64,000 nucleotides of DNA from Dehalococcoidia bacterium (GCA_022825265.1 JAJDXE010000013.1:278904-342903), one strand, 5' to 3'; numbered from the stretch's first letter, positions 17,406 to 27,187 are shown. Numbers and translations: made by a program. Notes: generated by a model not told the origin, from the letters alone.

Positions 17406-18638
17406 ATGAGTGAGCCTGGGGCCGACACTGGAACCATCGAGGAATTCGCGGCGTCGCAGGGTCTGAGGGTCGACGACTCCGGCAAACTTCGCAACGGTCT
17501 CCGTTGGTTCGCCACCTTCATGGCCCAAAAGCGGCTGGGCGCGGCTGGGGTGTTGTTGGTCTTCGTCTGGAGCGTCATTGCCGTCGGAACTGTCGGCGAC
17601 GGGGGTGGCTGGATGGGCATCGGCCGCTACGACTCTCGGGATGTCTTCGAGATCGCTTCGGCCACCTATGCCGACGACAAGCTCGCCAACGTGCTGGACG
17701 GAATGGACGAAGACACTTCTGATGCGGAACTGCGAGAGCTAGTTTCGGACCCTGAGATATACGGACCCGCTGCAATCGATCAGGGCGTCGCCCAAGAGAT
17801 GATCGACTATGCGTTACGGCACATCGAAGAAGGAACTTTGCTCGCGACGTTGGTGGATGAAGAGCAGATTGAGATTCGTGATGGAACAATTCACGACGTT
17901 GACGCCCTGCTGGCCACCGGCACCGACAACCCGCTGACCGCTGCTTCACTGCAGGGACCGTCAGGCAAACACTGGCTTGGCACCGATCGCGCGGGTCACG
18001 ACCTCTTCTCCAGGGTGACCGAGGGCGCGAGATTGTCGCTGTACATCGGGTTCTTTGCGACACTGATCGGCGTCGGCGCCGGCACTGTGATCGGATTGGT
18101 CGCCGGTTCTCTGGGCGGCACGGTCGACTTGACGGTCAACCGCATCATGGACGCCATTCAGTCATATCCCCCAATCGTCTTTTTGTTGCTGATCGCATCG
18201 TTGACTGACCCCTCAGCGCTGTGGGTCACGCTCGCGCTATCTGTACTCGGAATCGCACCCACTAATCGAATTGTGCGCGGTAGCGTCATTCAGATTCGTG
18301 AGATGCCATATGTCGAGGCCGCTCGAACGATCGGCGCGTCTTCAATCCGAATCATGGTCTTCCACATCCTGCCCAATCTCTTCGCGCCCCTGATCGTCAT
18401 TTTCTCGATCACCATCGGTGCGTTCATCCTCGCCGAGGCTGCGCTCAGCTTCCTTGGCCTGGGCACGCTCGACGTTTCCTGGGGAAAGATGATCGCAGAC
18501 GGCCGACAATTCATTGTCTATTCCCCCTGGACCTCGCTCTGGGCTGGGCTGGCGCTGTCCTCGCTCGTCTTTGGCTTCAACGTCCTCGGAGACGCCCTCC
18601 GCGACGTCCTCGATCCTCGACTCCGAGGCAGCCGCTAG
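17406..18638 (+). CDS. DppC-type ABC permease with extracytoplasmic insertion (second copy)
   Basis: A 410-residue paralog of the gene at 12403, with the same architecture: a polar N-terminus, one helix (about 46-63), an acidic insertion (about 68-188, RYDSRDVFEIASATYADDKL) and then the HWLGTDRAGHDLFSRV signature and transport domain. The insertion is conserved between the copies but more diverged than the membrane core. No ATPase gene follows; the next gene is a reductase. It would pair with the permease at 15906. Confidence 0.9.
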   Translation: MSEPGADTGTIEEFAASQGLRVDDSGKLRNGLRWFATFMAQKRLGAAGVLLVFVWSVIAVGTVGDGGGWMGIGRYDSRDVFEIASATYADDKLANVLDGMDEDTSDAELRELVSDPEIYGPAAIDQGVAQEMIDYALRHIEEGTLLATLVDEEQIEIRDGTIHDVDALLATGTDNPLTAASLQGPSGKHWLGTDRAGHDLFSRVTEGARLSLYIGFFATLIGVGAGTVIGLVAGSLGGTVDLTVNRIMDAIQSYPPIVFLLLIASLTDPSALWVTLALSVLGIAPTNRIVRGSVIQIREMPYVEAARTIGASSIRIMVFHILPNLFAPLIVIFSITIGAFILAEAALSFLGLGTLDVSWGKMIADGRQFIVYSPWTSLWAGLALSSLVFGFNVLGDALRDVLDPRLRGSR

Positions 18639-18792
18639 CTGAACTCACCGCGCAACTGCGAGCCAGCCGAGAGCGTCGTGGAGCTCAGCCAGACTTCTGG
18701 GCGAGCGCGTGACGCTTGCCCCTGATCATCCTGCGGTGAGGCCATTCGCTACCTTCTGCTTCAACACTGGGCAAGTTGAATGGAGGCTGAAC

Positions 18793-19668
18793 ATGGCTGA
18801 TCTTTCCGGCAAGGTTGCGATGATTACAGGTGCGGGAAGTGGCATTGGACAGGGAACGGCAGTCAGACTCGCCCGAGATGGTGCGGACATCTGCATCGCG
18901 GAGATCGACCTCGATGCGGCAGAGGAAACCGCCTCGATGGTCCAAGAGTTCGGCCGTTCGGCTCACATCGTGCAATGCAACGTCGCCTCGAAAGATCAAG
19001 TCCAGGATGCGGCCCACACCTGTGTGAGTAAACTGGGTGGTCTCGATATCGCAGTCGCCAACGCTGGGATCGGTCGCGGCGGCTCGGTCCTCAACCTGGA
19101 ACTCAAGGACTGGCAAGATCAGGTCGACATCAACCTGACCGGAGTCTTCCTCACCGTTCAGGCAGCGGCTCAGCGGATGGTTGCTGCGGGCAATGGCGGG
19201 CGAATCGTCTGCATTTCCTCGCTTGCCGCGCTCAACACCAGCGAATGGATGTGGGGCTATTCCGCTACCAAGGCGGGGGTCGCGATGATGGTCCGAGGTT
19301 GGGCGAGCGAGCTCGGACGGCACGGGATCAACATCAACGCGATCGGGCCGGGCGTCATCGACACACCCCTGGCTCACGGTCTGGCCGGCGACGAAGGCGG
19401 ACCGATCCGCACCGCCCTTGAAGCAGCGACCCCGCTCGGACGCACGGGCGTGCCGTCGGATATCGCCGGCTTGATCTCCTTCCTGGTCGGACCCGATGCC
19501 GACTTCATGACGGGCAGTTATCTCGTCATGGACGGCGGCATTCGCGACGCCCGCGGCGGCGGTCTGTTGGAAGACCCGGAAACCCCACTCGGCCAAGAGC
19601 GTGCTCGGCACATGCAGGCCAGCGAGGAGCGCAACGCTCGGCTGCAACCGCTAATCGATCAGCGCTAG
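18793..19668 (+). CDS. SDR-family NAD(P)-dependent oxidoreductase
   Basis: A 291-residue short-chain dehydrogenase. It has the nucleotide-binding TGAGSGIG motif near residues 12-19, a NAG motif (ANAGIG) and a YSATK active-site segment. It probably oxidises or reduces a hydroxy/keto group on a small substrate. The start at 18793 is preferred over the longer frame because GGAGG lies 7 nt upstream. A TANNNT box (TACCTT, 18750-18755) could be its promoter. The C-terminus extends about 30 charged residues past the usual end. A zinc alcohol dehydrogenase starts 7 bp downstream, suggesting a shared catabolic operon. Confidence 0.9.
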   Translation: MADLSGKVAMITGAGSGIGQGTAVRLARDGADICIAEIDLDAAEETASMVQEFGRSAHIVQCNVASKDQVQDAAHTCVSKLGGLDIAVANAGIGRGGSVLNLELKDWQDQVDINLTGVFLTVQAAAQRMVAAGNGGRIVCISSLAALNTSEWMWGYSATKAGVAMMVRGWASELGRHGININAIGPGVIDTPLAHGLAGDEGGPIRTALEAATPLGRTGVPSDIAGLISFLVGPDADFMTGSYLVMDGGIRDARGGGLLEDPETPLGQERARHMQASEERNARLQPLIDQR

Positions 19669-19675
19669 GGAGACG

Positions 19676-20770
19676 ATGATGTCCGACATTCCCGACTTCG
19701 CACGCGCCATGGTCCTGACCGGCGTCCGTGAACTGGAGATGCAGTCGTTTCCGATGCCGGAGTTCGGACCAGATGATGGCCTGCTACGCATGGAAGCCTG
19801 CGGTATCTGCGGCTCCGACTACGAGCAGTTCAACGGACACTTCTCGGCCCGCTTTCCCGTGATTCCCGGACACGAGCCGGTTGGGCGTATTGCCGTGCTC
19901 GGTGATCGAGCCCGGGAGCGATGGGGCGTGGAAGTCGGCGACCTGGTCTCGGTCGAGCCGGGCGTGCGCTGCGGCCGATGTCAGCAATGTCTCGAGGGAC
20001 GCCAGTGCAGCGATGGCGCAGGCATTGGCTACACGATGACCGATCGTGCCCCAGCACTGTGGGGCGGCTACGCCGAGTATCTGTATCTGCATCGCTCGAC
20101 GGTGATGCACAAGATGCCGAACGACATGCCGCCACGCCTGGCGGCGCTGTACAACCCGCTGGGCGCCGGATTCGCCTGGGCGGTCAACGCGACTGATCTG
20201 CAGGTTGGCCAGACTGTCGTCGTTCTGGGATCTGGTCAGCGCGGTATCTGCTCGATTATCGCCGCCCGGGCCGCAGGCGCCGGCACCATCATCGCCACCG
20301 GCCTCGCTCGAGACGAGCACAAGCTGGCTCTGGCCAGAGAGTTCGGCGCCGACATCACCCTCGTCGCCGACTCTGACCCGGTGGTCGAGCGAGTGCTTGA
20401 GGCCACCGATGGACGCGGGGCAGACGCCGTCATCGATGTCACGCCATACGCGACCGATCCGGTTTCCGATGCGATGAAGATGGCCCGCCGCGGCGGAACG
20501 GTCGTGCTCGCCGGACTCAAAGGCGGACGCCGAGTGCCGGAGTTCAACTCCGACGATATTGTCATGCGTCATCTCAATGTGAGAGGGGTGCTGGGCGTTG
20601 ATCACGAATCGTTCATCCAGGCGATTGAGACGATCCGTTCGGGACGCTTCCCGCTGGAGCGTCTGCACACTCATGCCTTCCCGCTGGAGGACGCCGCCAC
20701 TGCGGTCGACACACTTGCTGGAGAGACCGGAGAACCGGCCGTCAACGTGACGATTGAACCCTGGCTCTAA
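19676..20770 (+). CDS. Zinc-dependent alcohol dehydrogenase
   Basis: A 364-residue MDR-superfamily enzyme. The catalytic zinc site is seen in CGICGSDYEQFNGH and GHEPVGRI, and the structural zinc lobe in CGRCQQC. A Rossmann domain follows (VVLGSGQRGICSI). It likely oxidises a secondary alcohol or polyol with NAD(P). Two in-frame ATGs (19676, 19679) follow AGGGAGA; the second has slightly better spacing. It is translationally close to the SDR upstream. The specific substrate is not evident. Confidence 0.88.
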   Translation: MMSDIPDFARAMVLTGVRELEMQSFPMPEFGPDDGLLRMEACGICGSDYEQFNGHFSARFPVIPGHEPVGRIAVLGDRARERWGVEVGDLVSVEPGVRCGRCQQCLEGRQCSDGAGIGYTMTDRAPALWGGYAEYLYLHRSTVMHKMPNDMPPRLAALYNPLGAGFAWAVNATDLQVGQTVVVLGSGQRGICSIIAARAAGAGTIIATGLARDEHKLALAREFGADITLVADSDPVVERVLEATDGRGADAVIDVTPYATDPVSDAMKMARRGGTVVLAGLKGGRRVPEFNSDDIVMRHLNVRGVLGVDHESFIQAIETIRSGRFPLERLHTHAFPLEDAATAVDTLAGETGEPAVNVTIEPWL

Positions 20771-20828
20771 GTCAGCAGGTACGCACTGCGAGATATAGGC
20801 GGCGCTGGAGGTCGGTTAGGATTGCTCT

Positions 20829-21542
20829 ATGCGACCCACCGCCGAGTGCGGTGCTGTGCGTGGATGTAACCACTACTCGAAAGGGACAGTGATGCCCGAC
20901 CTCTCGATCAGCGACCAGATCGTCCTACTCGGACTCGGCGAGGACGGGGTGCTCGACCGGCCCTACGATGGGCGGCTCGATTACGCCATTGCAGGAGCAT
21001 CACTGCTGGACCTGTCGTTCCAGAACCGGATCGACACGGACCCGAATCGCCTGTTCATCATTACTGCTGACCCGACCGGCAATCCGCTGCTCGACAGCGT
21101 GCTGCACCAGATCAACTCAGGTCCGCCGAACCAGCCGATCTCGTACTGGATATCCGAAATCGCCAGGTATTCGTTGGTGCTTCGTCAGCAGATCATTGAA
21201 GACCTGACTGATCGCCACATCATCCAGCGCGAAGCCGGACGCCGACTGATCGTGCTCAAGTCGGAGAAGTTCCCGCCGGTTGACCCGCAAGTCGTCCGCG
21301 ACGTGCAGCGCAAGCTGATCGACACGCTGTTGTCCGACGAGATTCCCGACCCTGAGACCGTCGCGCTGATTGGTCTGGCTCGGGCCAGCCGACTGCTGGA
21401 GTTGTTGCTGCCGCGTGAGTACCTCGATCGTGTCGAAGCTCGCATCGAACAGCTCGCCCGCATGGATCTGATCGGGATGAGCGTCAACCGCACACTGGAC
21501 GAGATTCAGGCTGCGGTGGCGTTGGCAGTCCCGGGCCTCTAA
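20829..21542 (+). CDS. GPP34 (Golgi phosphoprotein 3-like) domain protein
   Basis: A 216-237 residue protein matching the GPP34 family: an opening LSISDQIVLLGLGEDG, then LLDL, then paired helices ending with a repeated LLxxLLPREYLDRVEARIEQL pattern. Eukaryotic GPP34 proteins bind PI4P at the Golgi; bacterial members are of unknown function. TANNNT (TAGGAT, 20817-20822) is exactly 6 nt before ATG 20829, which would make the mRNA leaderless. However, homologs would be expected to start near the second ATG at 20892, which has a weak GGGA. Both starts are possible. It stands between the dehydrogenases and the acyl-CoA genes. Confidence 0.75.
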   Translation: MRPTAECGAVRGCNHYSKGTVMPDLSISDQIVLLGLGEDGVLDRPYDGRLDYAIAGASLLDLSFQNRIDTDPNRLFIITADPTGNPLLDSVLHQINSGPPNQPISYWISEIARYSLVLRQQIIEDLTDRHIIQREAGRRLIVLKSEKFPPVDPQVVRDVQRKLIDTLLSDEIPDPETVALIGLARASRLLELLLPREYLDRVEARIEQLARMDLIGMSVNRTLDEIQAAVALAVPGL

Positions 21543-21576
21543 GTCAACGGGGACTAGGGCGGGACAGGACGCTGCG

Positions 21577-22785
21577 ATGGACTGGAACGATACACCGGAA
21601 CAGGCTGCCTTCCGGAGTCAGGTCTCAACCCTGATCGCAAACCGGCTGCCGGCGCGATACCGCGAGCTGGCTGCTCGAGGCGCGATGCCCGAGCGGGCCT
21701 GGGAGAACGACCGCAAGTCCAGCGACCCGGTTGAGTACACGGCCGCCATCGACTGGCATGCCGCACTCGCCGAGCATCATTGGGTCGCGCCGCACTGGCC
21801 GTCGGAATACGGCGGTGGCGGTCTCACTCCGATGGAGCAGTTCATCTTCAATCAGGAGGTTGCGGAGGCCGGCGCGCCGGCCGTTGGCGGCTCCGGTGTC
21901 CACATGCTTGGTCCGACGCTGATCGTCCACGGCTCAGACGAGCAGAAGGAGAAGTACCTCCCGCCGATCCTCGACGGCGACGTCACCTGGGCGCAGGGCT
22001 ATAGCGAGCCCGGCTCCGGATCCGACCTCGCCTCGTTGACCACTCGCGCTGTTCGGGACGGTGATGACTTCATCATCAATGGTCAGAAGATCTGGACTTC
22101 TGCGGCGCACACCGCCGACGCCATGTTCGCGCTCGTCCGCACCGATCCCGACGCGCCCAAGCATCGCGGCATTTCCTTTGTGATGATCGACGACATCAAG
22201 ACGCCCGGAATCACCGTGCGTCCACTGATCAACATCAACGGCGACCACTACTTCAACGAGGTCTTCTTCGAGGATGTCCGCATTCCCGCCAACAACCTCG
22301 TCGGCGAGCTCAATCGCGGTTGGTACGTCGGTATGACCCTGCTCGATTTCGAGCGGTCGAACATCGGCGGCGCCGTCGCGGCTCGTCGCCAGCTTCAACA
22401 GTTGATTACGCATATCCAGAACAACGACCAGGGAGCGCAGGAGCGGGTGACGCCTGAGCTGCGGCAGGAGATTGTCGACCGCTACGTCGAGACTGAGACG
22501 CTCTATCAGTTCAGCTTCCGCATCATCTCGATGCAGTCGGCGGGTCTGGTGCCGAACTACGAGGCTTCGACGGCGAAGCTGTTCGCCTCTGAGCTGAGTC
22601 AGCGGCTCGCGCTGACCGCGATCAAGGTCTTCGGGCTGCACGCGCAGCACTGGAGCGACTCCCCGCCGGCCAGCACGTTCACCCGCAACTACGTCGGCAT
22701 GGTCCCCGCGACGATTCGCGGCGGCACCTCGGAAGTCCAGCGCAACGTGATTGCGACTCGGGGTCTGGGATTGCCACGGGCGTAG
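21577..22785 (+). CDS. Acyl-CoA dehydrogenase family protein
   Basis: A 402-residue flavoenzyme with the three-part acyl-CoA dehydrogenase fold: an N-terminal helical domain, the FAD/substrate-binding middle (QGYSEPGSGSDLASL, INGQKIWTS) and a C-terminal helical domain ending RGGTSEVQRNVIATRGLGLPR. It should introduce a 2,3-double bond into an acyl-CoA. It is closely similar in plan to the gene at 34372, which is two-thirds identical in several blocks. It precedes a CoA transferase, consistent with activation then oxidation of an organic acid. Confidence 0.92.
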   Translation: MDWNDTPEQAAFRSQVSTLIANRLPARYRELAARGAMPERAWENDRKSSDPVEYTAAIDWHAALAEHHWVAPHWPSEYGGGGLTPMEQFIFNQEVAEAGAPAVGGSGVHMLGPTLIVHGSDEQKEKYLPPILDGDVTWAQGYSEPGSGSDLASLTTRAVRDGDDFIINGQKIWTSAAHTADAMFALVRTDPDAPKHRGISFVMIDDIKTPGITVRPLININGDHYFNEVFFEDVRIPANNLVGELNRGWYVGMTLLDFERSNIGGAVAARRQLQQLITHIQNNDQGAQERVTPELRQEIVDRYVETETLYQFSFRIISMQSAGLVPNYEASTAKLFASELSQRLALTAIKVFGLHAQHWSDSPPASTFTRNYVGMVPATIRGGTSEVQRNVIATRGLGLPRA

Positions 22786-22863
22786 CTCGCCCAGCCGCTG
22801 TCCTCGGGATTTCTTACACCTGCACATATCATCCTCTGAGATGCGACAGTGCAGGATTTCTCC

Positions 22864-25494
22864 ATGACCAACGAAGAACACCTCCTCTCCGATCTGCGGG
22901 TGATTGAGATTGGCGACGAAGTCTCTGCGTATGCGGGGAAGTTGTTGGCCGGACTTGGCGCCGACGTGATCAAGGTCGAGCCGCCGAAGGGCTGCTCGAC
23001 GCGGAACATCGGGCCGTTCTACGAGGACGAACCGGGGCCAGAGCGATCTCTGTACTGGTGGCACTACAGCATTGGCAAGCGCTCGCTCGCGCTTGATCTG
23101 ACGACCGACGACGGTCGCTCGACGTTGCTTCGACTCCTCCAGGGAGTCGACCTGTTCCTCGACGCTCGGCCGAAGTCTGAGATTGACGATCACGGGCCGG
23201 ACGAGGACGCGGTTCGCCAGGCCAATCCGAGCATCGTCATTGCTCGGATGTCGCCGTTCGGAGATTCGGGACCGTGGGCTGACTATCGGGGTTCGGACCT
23301 GGTTCACCTGGCGTTGGGTGGGCCGATGATGAACTGTGGGTATGATCCGCAGCCCGATGGGACTTACGACACACCGCCGATCGCGCCTCAGATGTGGCAG
23401 GCGTACCACATCGCAGGCGAGTTGACGGTGATGAACGCGATTGGCGCATTGATTGACCGCGGGCGCTCTGGTCGGGCGCAGACGCTGCACACGGCGGTGC
23501 ATGACGCGGTGGCCAAGAACACTGAGCTTGACCTGATGAGCTGGGTGTACCGGCGGGCTCGCTTCTATCGCCAGACCTGCCGTCACGCGATGGAGGAGGT
23601 CTCGCCGCTGCCGATGATCGGGCCGACCAAGGACGGCCGCTGGGTGATGGCGCTGCCGCGCGGACGCTCGCAGTCGTTGATCGACTTTCTGGACAGCTAC
23701 GACATGGCGGCCGATCTGAACGACGTGCCGCCGGAGGGCGGCGGGGCCAACACGCGCTCGCGAGGCGAGACCGCGGCTCACCTGCAGGAGGTCTCGCAGC
23801 GGCTGATCCGCAAGTTCCGGTTTGACGACGTCCCCTGGCGCGAGGCTCAGGACCTGGGCCACCTCTGGGCTCCGTTGCGGAAGCCGCATGAGAACGCCCT
23901 GGATCCTCACTGGTGGGAGCGGGGGAGCTTCGCCAGGGTGGCGCATCCCGAGCATGAAGCGGAGTTCGTCTACACGTCGAGCAAGTGGGTGTCGTCGGAA
24001 ACGTCGTGGAAGGTGGGACCTCGGGCGCCGCTGCTCGGCGAGCACAACGAGGAGATCCTTGGTGAGTTGGACGGTCCCAATCTGGGTGAGGTGTCTCGCA
24101 GTGAGGGTGGGAGCCCCCTCAGCCGCTACGCGGCAGCTCCCCCACAGGGGGAGCCCTCGGTGTCGAGGTGGGGGACGGCGTTTCCGCTGGAGGGGGTTCG
24201 GATTCTTGATTTCACCTGGTGGCTGGCGTCGGGCGGGGCTCCACGTTTCCTTTCGGCGTTGGGCGCTGAGGACATCAAGGTTGAGTGGCATCAGAACATG
24301 GACCTTCGGGTGGGGATGGCTCAGTTTCCTCAGGGCGGCAAGGCGGCCCGCGAGGTGCTGGGTGTTGGCGATGATCCGTTGCCTCCGGACAACTCGACGA
24401 TCAACCGCTCGGGGCAGTTCAATGACTTCCATGCCGGGCATCGCGGGCTGTCGCTGAACCTGCGAGACCCGCGCGGGCTGGAGATTGCCAAGCAGCTTGT
24501 GGCGATGAGCGACATTGTGGCTGAGGGGTTCTCGCCGGGCGTGATGGAGCGCTGGGGGCTTGGCTACGAGGTGATGAAGGAGATCAAGCCGAACATCATC
24601 TACCTGTCGCAGTCGGGGATGGGACAGGTCGGGGTGTACGGGCGCTACCGGACGGTGGGGCCGATTGCGGCGTCGTTTGGCGGGATCTCGGAGCTGTCGG
24701 GGTTGCCCGAGCCATATGCGCCGGCTGGCTGGGGTTACAGCTATCTCGATTGGTTTGGCGCGTACAACCTGGCCAACGCGATGATGGCGGCGCTGTACTA
24801 CCGCGACCGGACCGGCAAGGGGCAGTGGATCGACTCCTCGCAGGTCGACGCGGGGATATACCTGAACGGGACGTCGGTGCTGGAGTGGTCGGCGAACGGG
24901 ACGGTTTGGCAGCGGTACGGCAACCGCTCGCGCTACAAGCCGGCCGCGCCGCACGGGGCGTACCGATGCCGCGACGACGTTGAGTCCAGCGACCGCTGGA
25001 TTGCGTTCGGCTGCTTCGATGAGGCCGAGTGGCGGTCTCTGCGTCGGGTGATGGGCGACCCGGAGTGGGCTGCGTCGGACCGCTTCGCCAGCCTGTCTGA
25101 CCGGCTGGCCAACCAGGATGAGCTGGATGAGCGAATCACCGAGTGGACGCAGCAGCAGGACCGCTGGGAGCTGATGCGGCTGTTGCAGGAGGCGGGTATC
25201 GCCGCCGGGGTTTGCCAGGACGCGCAGGACCGGCTTGAGGTTGACCCGCAGCTGTCGCATCTCAACTGGCTGACCGAGGTCGAGCACTCGGAGATGGGGG
25301 CTTGGCCGACCAAGGAGGTCCCGGTCAAGTGGAGTCAGACGCCTCCGTTCATGGGCGGACCGATCGACCGCGGCGCCCCATGCTACGGCGAGGACAACCA
25401 CTACGTGCTCGGCGAGCTGCTGGGCATGAGCTCGTCGGAGATCTTACGGCTGGCGGATGACGGGGTGATCGCCGAGGGTCTGGCGAGCGTCTGA
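22864..25494 (+). CDS. CaiB/BaiF CoA-transferase family protein, two fused domains
   Basis: An 876-residue protein, about twice the normal length. Each half starts like a family III CoA transferase: residues about 9-45 (LRVIEIGDEVSAYAGKLLAG, then GADVIKVEPP) and about 445-480 (VRILDFTWWLASGGAPRFLS, then GAEDIKVEW). The second half carries the usual glycine-rich and substrate loops; the first half looks more diverged. The halves are joined by a linker (about 415-440) encoded by a palindromic repeat. The start at 22864 follows AGGA; a GTG at 22849 is an alternative. It likely transfers CoA between acids, feeding the acyl-CoA dehydrogenase upstream. Confidence 0.88.
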   Translation: MTNEEHLLSDLRVIEIGDEVSAYAGKLLAGLGADVIKVEPPKGCSTRNIGPFYEDEPGPERSLYWWHYSIGKRSLALDLTTDDGRSTLLRLLQGVDLFLDARPKSEIDDHGPDEDAVRQANPSIVIARMSPFGDSGPWADYRGSDLVHLALGGPMMNCGYDPQPDGTYDTPPIAPQMWQAYHIAGELTVMNAIGALIDRGRSGRAQTLHTAVHDAVAKNTELDLMSWVYRRARFYRQTCRHAMEEVSPLPMIGPTKDGRWVMALPRGRSQSLIDFLDSYDMAADLNDVPPEGGGANTRSRGETAAHLQEVSQRLIRKFRFDDVPWREAQDLGHLWAPLRKPHENALDPHWWERGSFARVAHPEHEAEFVYTSSKWVSSETSWKVGPRAPLLGEHNEEILGELDGPNLGEVSRSEGGSPLSRYAAAPPQGEPSVSRWGTAFPLEGVRILDFTWWLASGGAPRFLSALGAEDIKVEWHQNMDLRVGMAQFPQGGKAAREVLGVGDDPLPPDNSTINRSGQFNDFHAGHRGLSLNLRDPRGLEIAKQLVAMSDIVAEGFSPGVMERWGLGYEVMKEIKPNIIYLSQSGMGQVGVYGRYRTVGPIAASFGGISELSGLPEPYAPAGWGYSYLDWFGAYNLANAMMAALYYRDRTGKGQWIDSSQVDAGIYLNGTSVLEWSANGTVWQRYGNRSRYKPAAPHGAYRCRDDVESSDRWIAFGCFDEAEWRSLRRVMGDPEWAASDRFASLSDRLANQDELDERITEWTQQQDRWELMRLLQEAGIAAGVCQDAQDRLEVDPQLSHLNWLTEVEHSEMGAWPTKEVPVKWSQTPPFMGGPIDRGAPCYGEDNHYVLGELLGMSSSEILRLADDGVIAEGLASV
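24109..24156. repeat. Palindromic repeat inside CaiB fusion gene
   Basis: Contains GCCGC-TAC-GCGGC followed by GCTCCCCC-ACA-GGGGGAGC, flanked by a GGGAGCCCCC start. It resembles dispersed intergenic palindromic elements yet is read in frame as the inter-domain linker. Confidence 0.65.
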
Positions 25495-26014
25495 CGCCGG
25501 TTTGGGCTGTGTTCGGCGGGAATTTTCGGGCGTACTGCTCGGATTCTCTGCTCTGGGCTGGGAATTCGGGGCGGAGGTGTTCAGGTTTGTCCAGATTTGT
25601 CTGGATTCGGCTCGATTCGGCCAGATTTCGGCCGTGATCTGAGCGGGAATTCTCGGTTGATCCAGGGATATGTAGGTCGAGGCGGTGGTCACTGTTGCTT
25701 CTTGCTGGGCTGTGGGTTGGTTGGAGTACGCACGGTGAAGTTGAGGGCGGGTGAGACCCCCTGTGAAAAAAAGAAAAGGGAAAAAAGAGGAGGGAAGGGT
25801 TACAAGGGGTCATAGTCCTCCTCGGGCAGTTCTTCCTCTTTGGTGTGGGAGTTGGCATCGGGTTGGCCTTCTTATTTTGAGCGGACGAATGTTCTTAGCG
25901 TATCCAGTTCGTGAGACGATTGGAGACGGGCGGATCCGGGATGTGCATCGGCGAAGACATGTTCGAATGGAGAGTTGGGCGGGTCCCCGAATGAATCGGG
26001 AACTGGAAGGCTCG
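25495..26014. other. 520-bp intergenic region between convergent genes
   Basis: No supported gene. It holds a purine-rich A/G tract (25763-25799), short GAATTC-like repeats and, near 25980, a weak 5-bp hairpin (CCCGA/TCGGG) that might end the minus-strand hydrolase. Overlapping ORFs here lack start signals and family features. Confidence 0.5.
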
Positions 26015-27175
26015 CTACAACGACTCGTAGATGGCGTCGATGAGGACGGTGCAGCGGGGGTCGTGGGCGATGGCGGTTCCCATCTGGTTCATGGTGTAGC
26101 CGAAGCCGATGTTGGCGTCGAGGTCGGCGTAGCCGAGGGATCCTCCGGCACCGGGGTGGCCGAAGGCTCTGGGATTGGGACCCCAGGGGGTGGATTCACC
26201 GGTCAGAGCCCAGCCGAGGGCGAAGCGGGTGTTGATCCCGATGCAGGTGTCGGGGCCGTTGGTCTGTTCCTCGATGCCCTGTTCGATGGTCTCGGGGCTG
26301 AGGACGTGGATGCCGTCGATCTGGCCGCCGTTGGCTGCGGCGCCGTAGATGCGGGCGAGCGCGCGGGCGGTGGCGTGTCCGTTGGCGGCGGGGATCTCGG
26401 CGGCTCGCCAGTCTCGACGCGAGGCCATGGCCGGTCCGCCGGGGTTGAAGACCGGCGGGTTGATGACGGCGACGATGCCGACGCTGTCGGGGTCGCCGAA
26501 CAGATCGCTGGTTGGTGGGAACTCGGCGGTGTTGTCGGGTTCAATCACGGTTGAGATTCGGGCGTCGAACTCGGGGCCGGTGCCGATGTGGGCATCGAGA
26601 CCGAGCGGAGCGGCGAATTCCTCGCGGAAGTACGTACCCAACGAGCGGCCGTCGATCCGGCGGACGACTTCTCCGACGAGCCAGCCGAAGGTCATAGCGT
26701 GGTAACCGTGCTTCTCGCCCGGCGTCCACCAGGGCTCCTGCTCGGCCAGGGTCGAGGTCATGGTTTCCCAGTCGAACATGTCCTCGGTGACGAGCTCGCG
26801 CTTGACGGCCGCCATGCCTGCCTTGTGGCAGAGCAGCCAGCGGACGGGGATCGACTCCTTGCCGGCGGCGGCGAACTCGGGCCAGTACTCGGCGACGGGG
26901 GCGTCGATGTCGAGCTTGCCCTCTTCGACCAGCCGGTGGGCGCAGAAGGCGGTCAGGCCCTTGGTCGATGAGTAGACGTTGACGAGGGTGTTGCGGTCCC
27001 ACTCGCGTTCGCGGTCGGAGGCGTACCAGCCGCCCCAGAGGTCGACGACCGGCTCGCCGTTGAGGTAGACGGAGACGGCTGCTCCGACTTCGTCTCGTTG
27101 GCTGAAGTTGCTCGCGAATGCGTCGCGGACGGCGTTGAAACGTTGGTCGGTCCATCCGTGGATTGGGGTAGTCAT
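26015..27175 (-). CDS. Serine hydrolase, beta-lactamase/class C esterase family
   Basis: A 386-residue protein of the beta-lactamase-like serine hydrolase family (EstB type). The SxxK nucleophile motif is S69-S-T-K72. A second motif near YHAMTFGW takes the place of YxN, with Ala where Asn usually stands. GGW and GHPGAGGS segments match the family. No signal peptide is seen, so it is probably cytoplasmic and an esterase rather than a drug-inactivating lactamase. AAGGA precedes the ATG. It is a same-length paralog of the gene immediately upstream, from which it is separated by a palindromic repeat. Confidence 0.9.
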   Translation of the reverse strand: MTTPIHGWTDQRFNAVRDAFASNFSQRDEVGAAVSVYLNGEPVVDLWGGWYASDREREWDRNTLVNVYSSTKGLTAFCAHRLVEEGKLDIDAPVAEYWPEFAAAGKESIPVRWLLCHKAGMAAVKRELVTEDMFDWETMTSTLAEQEPWWTPGEKHGYHAMTFGWLVGEVVRRIDGRSLGTYFREEFAAPLGLDAHIGTGPEFDARISTVIEPDNTAEFPPTSDLFGDPDSVGIVAVINPPVFNPGGPAMASRRDWRAAEIPAANGHATARALARIYGAAANGGQIDGIHVLSPETIEQGIEEQTNGPDTCIGINTRFALGWALTGESTPWGPNPRAFGHPGAGGSLGYADLDANIGFGYTMNQMGTAIAHDPRCTVLIDAIYESL

Positions 27176-27187
27176 GATCGGTCCTTG

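Noticed and set aside
21934..25401. A 1155-codon open frame on the minus strand
   Set aside because: It is antisense to the acyl-CoA dehydrogenase and CaiB genes, which carry clear family motifs. Its product is Arg/Pro/His rich with no domain pattern, as expected for a GC-rich shadow frame.
25800..25871. Minus-strand 23-codon stretch ending EEELPEEDYDPL then stop
   Set aside because: It looks like a possible C-terminal relic of a lost gene, but it is very short, lacks a start, and I recognise no family.
25751..26554. 267-codon plus-strand frame over the intergenic region and hydrolase gene
   Set aside because: Most of it is antisense to the serine hydrolase and its Gly/Val/Asp-rich product is a shadow-frame signature.
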